18,170 nt of DNA from Ruminococcus sp. UBA1394 (lineage in GTDB: Bacteria; Bacillota; Clostridia; Oscillospirales; Ruminococcaceae), in contig DBQM01000040.1 in the NCBI GenBank assembly GCA_002305725.1, forward strand, positions 1 through 18,170, in the 5' to 3' direction. Position numbers and translations under genes: made by a program. The notes under the pieces are model-generated. The model saw only the letters and a program-made list of their open reading frames with translations. It was not told the DNA's origin and made no database searches. Positions 6,616-14,582 of the stretch are shown here, one piece after another (the stretch's first letter is position 1; each line of letters begins with the position of its first letter).

Positions 6616-7874
6616 CAGATTTCTGTACACTGTCTCATTCTGTGCAGCTGGCATTGATACTGTTTGTATTTTTATCAGTTTTGTGCAGTACAGCTTTATT
6701 TGTATATAAACTGTTTTACCGGCGTGGCATCGCACATTTTTTAACGGAAACAGTCATAATATTAATTCTTCTTATAATGCTGACAAGACTTGTCGAGTGC
6801 AACTTAAATCTTCCGGTCAATATTCATTTTCCGCCGGCTGTTATCGTTATGATAGCTTTGTTTGCTCTGATACGGGCTGCAGCCGGCATATTCACCGGCA
6901 GTAAACGGGGTAAAAAACAGCTTTCCCTGTTTTCAATAAAGCAGGCAGTAGATAACCTGCCCATAGGACTATGCTTTGCGGATTCGTTCGGGCGCATTGT
7001 TTTATGCAACTGCAAAATGAGCGATATCGGGATTATGCTGCTTGGCAGTCATCCTCAGACGCTGAATGAACTGGAATCCGCTTTGCAGAATCCTCCGGAA
7101 ACAAGTGGTATAGAAATTCTGAAGGACAGCGATAATCTGTTCCGGTTTCCGGACAGCAGAGTCTGGCGCTTTGATAAGTATGCATTGTCCGGTTCTGAAA
7201 TCAAAGGCTATATGCAGCTTTCTGCGCAGGATGTAACTGATGTATATAATGAAAATATCAGTCTGGAGCGTGAAAATCAGAAACTTACAGAGGTAAATAA
7301 AAAGCTTGGTAAAATGTATGAGTGCATGGAGGATACTGTTCGTGAAAAGGAAAGCCTTGATCTGAAAGTTTATATACATGATACTCTTGGCCGCAGCCTT
7401 ATTACCATACAGGATATCATCAGCAGTTCTTCGGACAGCGTTGAAACAAAACTGGAATCATTAAAGGAAGCGGTAAGCTATCTTTCAAGTAATCGTTCTA
7501 CTTTCAGAAATACATTTGAAGAGGTGCAGCAAAAAGCTGCTGAAATGGGAGTGAATGTCACACTTGAGGGGGTTATCCCTGCCGGTACGCCGGCAGAAAA
7601 TCTCATAGCTGCTGCGGCAAGGGAATGCGTTACCAATTGTATTCGTCATGCAAAGGGAAATATGGTGCAAGTCAGCGTTCATGAAATATCCGGTATCATA
7701 AAAGTGGTCATAACCAATAACGGCAAAGCACCTCATGATAAACCAGGGGAGGGCAGCGGACTTTCTTCTCTTCGCAGGAGTGTGGAAGCGTCCGGCGGAG
7801 AAATGTACATTTCTCATATACCTGCTTTTGCGCTGATTCTTAATATACCGGGAAAGGAACTTTTTGAATTATGA
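6612..7874 (+). CDS. Sensor histidine kinase, NarL/LytS-like (HDxLG type)
   Basis: This 420-residue protein has three hydrophobic segments (about 11-33, 43-60 and 74-95), a PAS-like part (about 108-210: NLPIGLCFADSFGRIVLCN), a coiled coil (212-250), and a kinase core. The phosphoacceptor is H256 in YIHDTLGRSL. The N-box is ARECVTNCIRHA (336-347, N342), the next ATP-binding motif is ITNNGKAP (367-374), with N where Asp is usual, and the lid is GEGSGLSSLRR (379-389). The ATG at 6612 overlaps the preceding stop and has AAGGAGA about 9 bases upstream; an earlier in-frame ATG at 6573 lies inside the previous gene and lacks a ribosome binding site. It should phosphorylate the response regulator encoded directly downstream, which overlaps by 4 bases. 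The N instead of D may weaken but need not abolish ATP binding. Confidence 0.88.
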   Translation: MTDFCTLSHSVQLALILFVFLSVLCSTALFVYKLFYRRGIAHFLTETVIILILLIMLTRLVECNLNLPVNIHFPPAVIVMIALFALIRAAAGIFTGSKRGKKQLSLFSIKQAVDNLPIGLCFADSFGRIVLCNCKMSDIGIMLLGSHPQTLNELESALQNPPETSGIEILKDSDNLFRFPDSRVWRFDKYALSGSEIKGYMQLSAQDVTDVYNENISLERENQKLTEVNKKLGKMYECMEDTVREKESLDLKVYIHDTLGRSLITIQDIISSSSDSVETKLESLKEAVSYLSSNRSTFRNTFEEVQQKAAEMGVNVTLEGVIPAGTPAENLIAAAARECVTNCIRHAKGNMVQVSVHEISGIIKVVITNNGKAPHDKPGEGSGLSSLRRSVEASGGEMYISHIPAFALILNIPGKELFEL

Positions 7875-8500
7875 TAAATACTATTATTGCAGAGGACAAC
7901 AAATACATACAAAAGCATTTTGCAGACCTTATTGCTTCTGATGAGAGATTTCATCTGACGGATATAGTTGCCGATGCATTTGAGGCTGAAAAGCTGTGTT
8001 ACAAGGGAATTGACCTGGTTTTAATGGATGTGCTGACATTTCACAGACATTCGGGACTGACTGCCGGCAGGCGTATCAAGGAGAAATGGCCAAAAACGAA
8101 AGTTATTATCATGACTTCTCTTATTGACCCGGATATACTTGCCAAAGCAAAGGCAGGCTGTGCTGACAGTCTGTGGTATAAGGACCACAGCAACAAGGAA
8201 CTTTTAGAGGTGATTGAGCGGACTCTGGCAGGGGAGAGGGTTTTCCCGGACTGCTCTCCGGTAATCGAAATGGAGAATATGTTTTCAGATGAAATATCCC
8301 CTGCACAGCTTGAGATACTTCGCTGCTATATCCGTGGAATGACGTATGCAGAAATTGGAGAAAAATTCGGGATTACAAATGACGGTGTAAGATACCACAT
8401 TCGCGAAATGGTGAAAAAAGGAGGATTTAAAAATAAGGAGGAACTTATTGCTACCGCAATTGACAGCAAGCTTATTGTTACAACGCTGAAAGATGAATAA
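7871..8500 (+). CDS. NarL/FixJ-type response regulator with LuxR-like HTH
   Basis: The receiver domain (1-120) has acidic residues E8/D9, the phospho-acceptor D53 in LVLMDVL, T82 and K104. The C-terminal helix-turn-helix (about 142-203) reads ISPAQLEILRCYIRGMTYAEIG with recognition helix ITNDGVRYHIREMV. The length of 209 residues is usual. Its ATG lies in an ATGA overlap with the kinase gene and has GGAAAGGAA about 9 bases upstream, so the three signalling proteins are made in fixed ratio. It is the last gene of the operon and is followed by a strong terminator. Direct targets cannot be read; the lipoproteins and the dockerin protein downstream are candidates only because of position. There is no visible binding repeat in front of them. 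Confidence 0.9.
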   Translation: MINTIIAEDNKYIQKHFADLIASDERFHLTDIVADAFEAEKLCYKGIDLVLMDVLTFHRHSGLTAGRRIKEKWPKTKVIIMTSLIDPDILAKAKAGCADSLWYKDHSNKELLEVIERTLAGERVFPDCSPVIEMENMFSDEISPAQLEILRCYIRGMTYAEIGEKFGITNDGVRYHIREMVKKGGFKNKEELIATAIDSKLIVTTLKDE

Positions 8501-8510
8501 TTTTCTGTTT

Positions 8511-8538
8511 GCCCGTTCTGATGAACGGGCGATTTTTT
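8511..8538 (+). terminator. Rho-independent terminator after the signalling operon
   Basis: GCCCGTTC (8511-8518), TGAT loop, GAACGGGC (8523-8530), then GATTTTTT. The GC-rich 8-bp stem with T-run lies 10 bases after the response regulator stop. Confidence 0.92.
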
Positions 8539-8568
8539 ATACCGGTTTCTGAAACTCCGTTTTCGGTA

Positions 8569-8598
8569 GTGACAAATAAAAAAACAGTATGATATAAT
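8569..8598 (+). promoter_or_regulatory. Promoter of the propeller lipoprotein gene
   Basis: GTGACA (8569-8574), an 18-base spacer and TATAAT (8593-8598), with a start near 8605. The leader of about 66 bases ends in GGAGG (8659-8663), 8 bases before the ATG at 8672. Confidence 0.7.
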
Positions 8599-8671
8599 AT
8601 ATATAAAATAATTTTACTAAAATATAAAACTGCCATCAGAATAACTTATCATTGAAATGGAGGAAATGATT

Positions 8672-10177
8672 ATGAAAGCAAAAAAAGTATTGGCTGCCGT
8701 AATGTGTCTGAACTTATGTCTGACAGCGGCTGCCTGTGGGAACAAGGAAGAAAGCAGCAGTAAAAAGGAATCATCTTCTTCGGCGGCAGAAACAACGGTT
8801 TCTGAAACAGATGAATCAAGCCAGGAAACATCTGAAGCAAAAAGCGATACTGATTACAATGTTGTAAAAACATTCTGGAAAGCAAATATTCCTGATACAC
8901 TGAAAGAAGATGAAGAATATGCATCGGAAGACAGTGAGTATTCAGATAATATTTTCAAAGTTCTGAATAGTAATGATGAGGTCGAAAGGTCTGTCGAGAT
9001 TGAGATTTGCACTGAAGACACTATGGCTTATCGTAGGGATATTATTGGATATGATATTGACCTGAAGGAATATGCTGAGGGCAAAATTGATACAACGACT
9101 TTAGGCGGTATGGATTTTGTGAAAATTGAAACTGAAACCTGGGGAGAAACAAATACAATTTTCATGGCACGTTATGAAGCTTCACAGATGTCGGTAACAA
9201 TTAAAATTACAGGTGATGCTGACAGTGATGATATTCAGAGTGTGTTAAACACAATTGAATTTACTCTTCCGGAGGGGACTGAAACTGACGCTCCTTATCC
9301 ATGGGACGGAGAACCCCTCATAACCGAAACAGGTACAGCTGACATAGGCAGCTACAGCCTTACTGCAAAGCAGATAATTGCTTCTGAAAGCATTCTTCCG
9401 AATGATATTTTTGATAACAGAGTAGTGGTTGTGGGCGATACAATGTATGCTTTAAGTGATTATCATCTGTACATATTAAAGGTTAACGGTACAGAGGCTG
9501 AGTTACAGGAAACTGTGGAATTTGAAAATGATTATAGTCATATGTCATCTGATGAAAACGGCAATGTATATATTTCCGGATTTATGGGGCCTTTACTTGT
9601 TTACCGTGACGGAAAGCAGACTGATGCGCCTGATGTTGAGGATCAGTTTGTTATAAGCCGTGACGGCAGTTTTGGAGTTGAATATTTTACCAGTCCTGAC
9701 GAAGTAAACAAGGTGACAATCAATGCAGACGGAACTGTATCAAGAGAAACTCTTCCGATAGATTCAGACATTATTTCCATGGTGAGTGATGTTTTTATAA
9801 CAAAGGATTACATTCTGATAAGCGGAAGTGCGGCAGATGAAAGCGGACATAAGCTTTTTGTGTTCGACCACAGCGGAAAACATCTGAAAACTCTTACTGA
9901 TGAGGAGGACGGTCCTTTAGGCTCAATTACCGGTGCAGTTCAGACAGATAACGGAATACTGGCTGTTGACGGAAACATGAGAAGTGTTATGCTCTGGGAT
10001 AATGACGGAAAGTTTGTTGGCGAGGCAGATGACGGTGACCTGTTCGGTACAGATTATCCGTGGATCAGCGGTCTGAATCAGACCAAAGACGGAAAAATTT
10101 ACGTTTCAATGGTTGAGGAACGTGCAGATAATTCATGGGACGAAATGATAATGTTCCAGCTGGACAGTAATTTTTAG
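8672..10177 (+). CDS. Lipoprotein with a probable beta-propeller domain
   Basis: A lipoprotein signal peptide (MKAKKVLAAVMCLNLCLTAAAC) ends with C22 as the likely lipidated residue. The lipobox TAAAC is looser than LTGC. A Ser/Glu-rich linker (about 25-60) leads to a first domain (about 60-215) ending SVLNTIEFTLPEG. The C-terminal half (about 225-501) has recurring motifs of propeller type: VVGDTMYALSDYHLYIL, SSDENGNVYISGF, AVQTDNGILAVDG and LNQTKDGKIYVS. The ATG at 8672 is preferred over one five codons upstream because GGAGG then stands 8 bases away. It should be anchored on the outer face of the cytoplasmic membrane. The cargo or partner is unknown. It has its own promoter after the terminator of the signalling operon. 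Confidence 0.8.
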   Translation: MKAKKVLAAVMCLNLCLTAAACGNKEESSSKKESSSSAAETTVSETDESSQETSEAKSDTDYNVVKTFWKANIPDTLKEDEEYASEDSEYSDNIFKVLNSNDEVERSVEIEICTEDTMAYRRDIIGYDIDLKEYAEGKIDTTTLGGMDFVKIETETWGETNTIFMARYEASQMSVTIKITGDADSDDIQSVLNTIEFTLPEGTETDAPYPWDGEPLITETGTADIGSYSLTAKQIIASESILPNDIFDNRVVVVGDTMYALSDYHLYILKVNGTEAELQETVEFENDYSHMSSDENGNVYISGFMGPLLVYRDGKQTDAPDVEDQFVISRDGSFGVEYFTSPDEVNKVTINADGTVSRETLPIDSDIISMVSDVFITKDYILISGSAADESGHKLFVFDHSGKHLKTLTDEEDGPLGSITGAVQTDNGILAVDGNMRSVMLWDNDGKFVGEADDGDLFGTDYPWISGLNQTKDGKIYVSMVEERADNSWDEMIMFQLDSNF

Positions 10178-10329
10178 AAAAGACACAGATAAGTGACATT
10201 CAGTCAGAAGAAACATATTATAGTTATTTGCATTATTTTGATAATGTAAAAATATATAAAAAACCATCTTTACAATCGTATCTACACGTCTTGTGAAGAC
10301 AGGTTAAAAAATTACAGGAGGAACCCAAT
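10178..10329 (+). other. Intergenic leader of the small lipoprotein gene
   Basis: A/T-rich. It contains the short hairpin GTCTTGTGAAGAC (10288-10300) and AGGAGG (10316-10321), 8 bases before the ATG at 10330. TTGCAT at 10228 and TATAAA-like sites near 10255 could be a promoter, but the spacing is poor. No terminator is seen after the preceding gene, so readthrough is possible. Confidence 0.4.
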
Positions 10330-10701
10330 ATGAAAAAATTTAAACTCTTATCAGCTGTATGCACAATGGCAATTGCTGCATCTCTCACACTCACAGGCTG
10401 CGGAAAAAGCGACGCAGGTCATTATGATCTCTATTCCATGACAACTGACGGCGAAACCATGACTATGAAGGACATGGAGGAAATGTACAAAGAAATGGAC
10501 ATGGAAGCTCCTGAAATGTATATTGAGCTGAATGAAGACGGAACAGGAAAACTCGTCATGGGAGATGAAGATACTCAGGAATTTGAATGGAAAGACGGTG
10601 TTATCACTGCTGATGGTGAAGATGTTAAATATACCGTTGAAGACGGCAAGCTTACCATGGAAGACGACGGCGAAAAAATGGTATTTGAAAAGGCAGAATA
10701 A
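10330..10701 (+). CDS. Small acidic lipoprotein
   Basis: A typical lipoprotein signal, MKKFKLLSAVCTMAIAASL then LTGC (C24), precedes about 100 residues. The mature part reads GHYDLYSMTTDGETMTMKDME, MYIELNEDGTGKLVMGDE, EWKDGVITADGEDVKYTVEDGKLTM and ends MVFEKAE. This is a short beta-rich fold in which strands alternate with DG turns; similar small lipoproteins are numerous in Clostridia, often in several copies. A cluster of Met and acidic residues (about 41-61) is striking. The role is unknown; it may bind a ligand or cover a surface component. A good AGGAGG supports the start. It has no visible link with its neighbours beyond also being exported. Confidence 0.85.
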   Translation: MKKFKLLSAVCTMAIAASLTLTGCGKSDAGHYDLYSMTTDGETMTMKDMEEMYKEMDMEAPEMYIELNEDGTGKLVMGDEDTQEFEWKDGVITADGEDVKYTVEDGKLTMEDDGEKMVFEKAE

Positions 10702-10727
10702 CAGCGATTAAAAAATGAAGATAAAAC

Positions 10728-10763
10728 AATACCGTACTCAAGAAATTGGTACGGTATTAATTT
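10728..10763 (+). terminator. Hairpin after the small lipoprotein gene
   Basis: AATACCGTAC (10728-10737) pairs with GTACGGTATT (10749-10758) around an 11-base loop. The following AATTT is a poor T-run, so termination on this strand may be incomplete; on the minus strand the stem runs into GTTTTATC. Confidence 0.55.
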
Positions 10764-10803
10764 CATGAATGGGTTTTAAAAAAAGCTTTTATCGAAACAA
10801 CTG

Positions 10804-10827
10804 GCAGCAATGAAAAGATCTTGCTGC
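10804..10827 (+). repeat. Inverted repeat in the leader of the dockerin gene
   Basis: GCAGCAA (10804-10810) and TTGCTGC (10821-10827) flank a 10-base loop, ending 14 bases before the AGAGG ribosome binding site. It could be an operator or a leader hairpin. No clear promoter was found in 10764-10853. Confidence 0.35.
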
Positions 10828-10853
10828 TTGCAGAGAGTAAAAGAGGTATTAAT

Positions 10854-13265
10854 ATGAACAGAAAAATATGTAACAGACTTGTCTGTCTTTTAATGTCAGC
10901 GGCAATGCTTCTGGGGGTATCATTTACCGATAAAAACGAGGTTACAGCGGCAGGAAATTTTGATGCAACTTTGACAATAACTGTCCCAAGACCGGGAGAA
11001 ACTCCGCAGCAGCCTGCTCTCAGCGGTTCTTCTCTGGAATATGAAATACTGGGGTATATGTGGGAGGACGAATGCTATAACTGCGGCAGCTACAGCACTT
11101 ATATATCAGATACGGAGTTTATGAACTGGTATAGCGATGTATCTTCATTAATGGGGTACAGCAACGATAGTGATGTTCTGGAAACATTTGAAGACGGACA
11201 CAGGTACAGGTTAACAGCAGTTGCAAAAGCAAGCGATTTTTCTGCACCTTTGGGCACAGAGGGCGAAGTTACCTTCATTGACGCTGTATCGTCAGAGGAA
11301 ATCGGCTCAGGCTCATGCTCTTTAATGGCTATGTCAGAGCTTATGGCAGAAATACCGGAGGGCGTATCATTGCCGTCCTGCATTACGGAAAACGACAGCA
11401 TTGTTATGTTCGGAGATATTCCAGTCATGATATGCGCACCGGAGGGACATGAACATACATGGGGCGAATACAGCTTTGATGATGAGTATCACTGGAGAGT
11501 CTGCTCGGAATGCGGAATTGACCTGGCTTACACAAAATCACACCACTATGTCAGCCATTCAGCTACTGAACCCTGGACGGTGACAAAAAAACCTACTGCA
11601 ACCGAAACAGGTCTGTGGGAAAAGAAATGCAGCGACGGCTGCGGCTATGACTTTGACAGCGTTGTTGTGCCGTGTCTGAATGACCAGAATGTTGTCAGCT
11701 CCTATGATGAACTTAGAGAGGCACTTGCAAAGGGCGGAAAGCAGTGGATAACCGTTGAAAAAGAGTTTGATTTCTCAGACTGGCTTATACAGGAAGACAT
11801 GACAAGCAACTATACACTTAAAGTAGACGACCCCAACGCCGATATCACTATCGACATGAACGGCTGTGCCATATCAAGGCAAACCGGATCATACGACAGC
11901 GCTCTTTTTGAGATTGTATCCGGAAAGCTGAGAATACTCAGCAAGAAATACAATTCCTCCAACAACAGATGGAATCTGGATTTCAAAAGTTTCTCTTCTG
12001 AATGTACACTTTTCAGAGTTTACGAAAACGGCAGTCTCAGAGTAACAAATGTCAGCGGAACACTTGCGAATGATAACTATACCTGCGCAAACCCAAGCAT
12101 TATCTCTGAGGGCAATCTTCAGATTGACGGCGGTGTTTATGAAAACTATGTCACGGAATTTGAACCTACAGATGCCTGCCCTGCTGTAAGCGTTCTGATA
12201 AAAGGTGGAAAGGCAGTTATCAATGGCGGTGAGTATGACGCTTTTAGCTGTGCCGTGGCTGTCAAGGGCGGATATGTTACCATAAATGACGGTTATTTCG
12301 GTGCATGGGATGAAGCTGTGTACATAATGGGCAATGATACAATAGTCAATATTTACGGCGGCAAATTCGACAAAACCGATACGACAAACGACTGGTATCA
12401 GGATTACGGCGTTTACTGCAACGGCGGTGTGCTGAATGTATACGGCGGCGATTTTTACGGTGAAAGAAGCGGTTTGTACGGCAGTTATCGTGCCTGGATT
12501 ATCAATATTTATGACGGTTATTTCAGGCTCAGAGGTACGGGAGGCGGAGACTGTGACGGCGCATTCTCTTTTGACCTGACAAGAACAAAGGTAAAGATTT
12601 ACAATGGAATATTCAGCGGAAACAAAGGCATTAATGCTTATTTTGATTCAGCAAGTTCAACCCACAGCTTTACACTGGCAAATTATCTGGCAAACGGTGG
12701 CGAGGGCAGTACTGTTACCGACGACGGTGTAGCCGTTGACATAAACACAAAGGCGGATTACTTTGGAAAATCCTATCTGAGAATCAAAAGCAATCTCCCT
12801 TATATTGAAAGTCAGCCGGAATCTGTAAACGCTTTTGCCGGTGACGATGTTGTATTCAAAGTCAAGGCAGAAAATGCCACAAGATATGTCTGGTATATCT
12901 GTGATGCAGATGATGAGTCCGGACAGCCTTATTCATGGGAAGATTTAAAGCAATATTATGATATAAGCGGAGAGAATACCGACACACTTGTAATCAGAAA
13001 CGTAAAAGCCTGGTTTGACAACAAAAAATTAAGCTGTACTGTCTATAACGATAACGGCAGGGTTTATTCTCAGGACGTTTATCTGAATGTCACTGTCAGA
13101 GGTGATGTAAACAGCGACAAAGTGTTCGGGATTTCAGATATTGTCATGATGAAAAAATATCTTGTCAATGCCGGAGAACTTACAGACTGGAAACTTGGAG
13201 ATGTAAATCAAGACGGAATTATCAATGTTTTCGACCTGTGTATTATGAGAAATATGCTGATTTGA
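10854..13265 (+). CDS. Secreted beta-helix/Ig-like protein with type I dockerin
   Basis: This 803-residue exported protein has a signal peptide (about 1-33). A novel N-terminal part follows (about 34-195). A His/Trp/Cys segment (about 198-275) has HTWGEYSFDDEYHWRVCSECG and a second Cys pair. A right-handed beta-helix-like region (about 325-610) shows INGGEYDAF, INDGYFGAW, IYGGKFDKT, VYGGDFYGE, IYDGYFRLR and IYNGIFSG. An Ig-like domain (about 650-747) follows. The dockerin (about 750-803) has two calcium-loop repeats, DVNSDKVFGISD and DVNQDGIINVFD. The ATG at 10854 has AGAGG 7 bases upstream. The dockerin would bind a cohesin on a scaffold or cell surface. No glycosidase, esterase or lyase signature was recognised, so it may bind polymers or be structural; a beta-helix lyase is possible but unproven. 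Confidence 0.88.
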   Translation: MNRKICNRLVCLLMSAAMLLGVSFTDKNEVTAAGNFDATLTITVPRPGETPQQPALSGSSLEYEILGYMWEDECYNCGSYSTYISDTEFMNWYSDVSSLMGYSNDSDVLETFEDGHRYRLTAVAKASDFSAPLGTEGEVTFIDAVSSEEIGSGSCSLMAMSELMAEIPEGVSLPSCITENDSIVMFGDIPVMICAPEGHEHTWGEYSFDDEYHWRVCSECGIDLAYTKSHHYVSHSATEPWTVTKKPTATETGLWEKKCSDGCGYDFDSVVVPCLNDQNVVSSYDELREALAKGGKQWITVEKEFDFSDWLIQEDMTSNYTLKVDDPNADITIDMNGCAISRQTGSYDSALFEIVSGKLRILSKKYNSSNNRWNLDFKSFSSECTLFRVYENGSLRVTNVSGTLANDNYTCANPSIISEGNLQIDGGVYENYVTEFEPTDACPAVSVLIKGGKAVINGGEYDAFSCAVAVKGGYVTINDGYFGAWDEAVYIMGNDTIVNIYGGKFDKTDTTNDWYQDYGVYCNGGVLNVYGGDFYGERSGLYGSYRAWIINIYDGYFRLRGTGGGDCDGAFSFDLTRTKVKIYNGIFSGNKGINAYFDSASSTHSFTLANYLANGGEGSTVTDDGVAVDINTKADYFGKSYLRIKSNLPYIESQPESVNAFAGDDVVFKVKAENATRYVWYICDADDESGQPYSWEDLKQYYDISGENTDTLVIRNVKAWFDNKKLSCTVYNDNGRVYSQDVYLNVTVRGDVNSDKVFGISDIVMMKKYLVNAGELTDWKLGDVNQDGIINVFDLCIMRNMLI

Positions 13266-13330
13266 GGATAATTATTGCCTATCCGATAAAAAAGAATCTC
13301 TGCGTTGCAGAATCATGCTATGAATATAAT

Positions 13331-13367
13331 AAAATCTGGTACTTGATTAAATCAAGTACCAGATTTT
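13331..13367. terminator. Bidirectional terminator between dockerin and WYL genes
   Basis: A perfect 17-bp stem (13331-13347 with 13351-13367) has a 3-base loop, with core TCTGGTACTTGAT/ATCAAGTACCAGA and A and T tracts on both sides. It serves the plus-strand dockerin gene and the minus-strand WYL gene. The stop codon of the WYL gene (13369-13367) reaches the edge of the stem. The preceding 13266-13330 shows nothing else. Confidence 0.92.
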
Positions 13368-14413
13368 TATATGCTTTCTTCATAGATTTTAACTGCCTGT
13401 TTGAGTGCGGCATAAACCCTGTCTCTCAGCGACTTCGGTTCAAGCACTACCGCATGGTCACCATACTGAACTGCCCACTTGAACATATCCTCCTCATTGA
13501 TTTTTACTGTTACAATCATGTCATTTTCAGTAACATCAGAAAATTCAGCGTCCATACCGAAATAATCTATAATATCATTGATTATGTACCGGTTTGCACA
13601 GAACTTAACCCGAATACTCTCTCCGGAAAACATATAGATATGCTCTGCCATATGTTCTGCAAGATTCAGACGCTTCTCAGTACCGGTTACTTTTTCGACC
13701 GGTCTGACCGGTGTATCAAGCAGTTTTATATTTGTTATTCTGTCAACACGATAGTTGGACAGACCGTCATATTTATCATAGTTGCAGATGAGATAATACC
13801 TGCCGTTTGCAGCAGCAAGCTGATATGGATTAACTAAATATTCCCGTACCGTACCGTCTTCACGCTTTCTCGGGTGCAGCTTTTTGTCCGTATCATAACT
13901 GCAATACTCAAACATAACCTGCCGCTTTTTGCTGATAGCCTCATCAAGTACATCAATGGTATAGAAAAGCTGCTTGTTGCAGGGACTGTTCTCCGGCATT
14001 GTGCAGATATGCTTTACCTTTGCATGAAAATATATATTGGAAAGTCCCTCCAGCTTTCTGACAAGCTCTTTACACTGGCTGTACGGAATATGCTTTGAAA
14101 AAAGCAGGCTGTCTATGAGCAGACGCAGTTCGCCGTCGTCAAAATCATGTTCCATGTACCAGTCGGTATAAATGATTTCTTCCTCGCCGTTTTTTCCGGT
14201 GCGGATAGACTCACTGTAGGATATCAGATAGCCGAAATCAATCAGGTTTAAAAGATTCCTCTTAACAGCCTTGCGGTCTGCTTTCATGCTGTATTCCTTC
14301 TGCAGAAGTTCCACTATCTCTTTCTGGGATAGGCGGTGATTTACGTCGGTGTATTTTTTCAGTATGTCAAGTATGTTGATGATAAGCAGTTTTTTCGGCT
14401 GAATGGTGTACAT
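13367..14413 (-). CDS. WYL-domain transcriptional regulator
   Basis: This 348-residue protein has an N-terminal winged-helix DNA-binding part (about 8-75: LLIINILDILKKYT, RKAVKRNLLNLIDFGYL). A WYL domain follows (about 150-232, with NPYQLAAANGRYYLIC, and NYRVDRITNIKLLD closing it), then a WCX-type C-terminal domain (about 265-345). The WYL domain forms an SH3-like beta-barrel that binds ligands such as nucleic acids or nucleotides in studied members; BrxR and CapW in phage-defence loci share this layout. AGGAG lies 8 bases before the ATG and a near-consensus promoter stands upstream. It is on the same strand as the helicase/MoxR/vWA genes and follows them after 170 bases without a clear terminator, so it could both have its own promoter and be partly co-transcribed. 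Control of those genes is inference. Confidence 0.9.
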   Translation of the reverse strand: MYTIQPKKLLIINILDILKKYTDVNHRLSQKEIVELLQKEYSMKADRKAVKRNLLNLIDFGYLISYSESIRTGKNGEEEIIYTDWYMEHDFDDGELRLLIDSLLFSKHIPYSQCKELVRKLEGLSNIYFHAKVKHICTMPENSPCNKQLFYTIDVLDEAISKKRQVMFEYCSYDTDKKLHPRKREDGTVREYLVNPYQLAAANGRYYLICNYDKYDGLSNYRVDRITNIKLLDTPVRPVEKVTGTEKRLNLAEHMAEHIYMFSGESIRVKFCANRYIINDIIDYFGMDAEFSDVTENDMIVTVKINEEDMFKWAVQYGDHAVVLEPKSLRDRVYAALKQAVKIYEESI

Positions 14414-14503
14414 ATTCTATATCTCCTGTTTGTTATTTACTGTTAAAATTCTATTATATAAATCGGGGATTTTATGCAGGGGAGTAAAGCCTGCTTTGCA
14501 TTT

Positions 14504-14532
14504 ATTATAGCATAATTATATACCCCTTTCAA
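14504..14532 (-). promoter_or_regulatory. Strong promoter of the WYL regulator gene
   Basis: On the minus strand TTGAAA (14532-14527), a 17-base spacer and TATAAT (14509-14504), with TGC before it making an extended -10. A start near 14497 gives a leader of about 84 bases, which holds GCAGG/CCTGC arms able to form a hairpin. The rest of 14414-14582 has no clear terminator for the gene ending at 14583. Confidence 0.8.
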
Positions 14533-14582
14533 GTCGTACAAACGTAAACCTTTTCACAAAGTAATTTCTGAGGTGTTTTGTC

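Noticed and set aside
7002..7379. Minus-strand 125-codon frame inside the histidine kinase
   Set aside because: Antisense to the PAS-like and coiled-coil part of a well supported kinase.
13238..13837. Plus-strand 199-codon frame opposite the WYL gene
   Set aside because: It runs antisense through a clear WYL-domain gene and across the perfect terminator hairpin at 13331-13367; composition is not protein-like and no start signal is seen.
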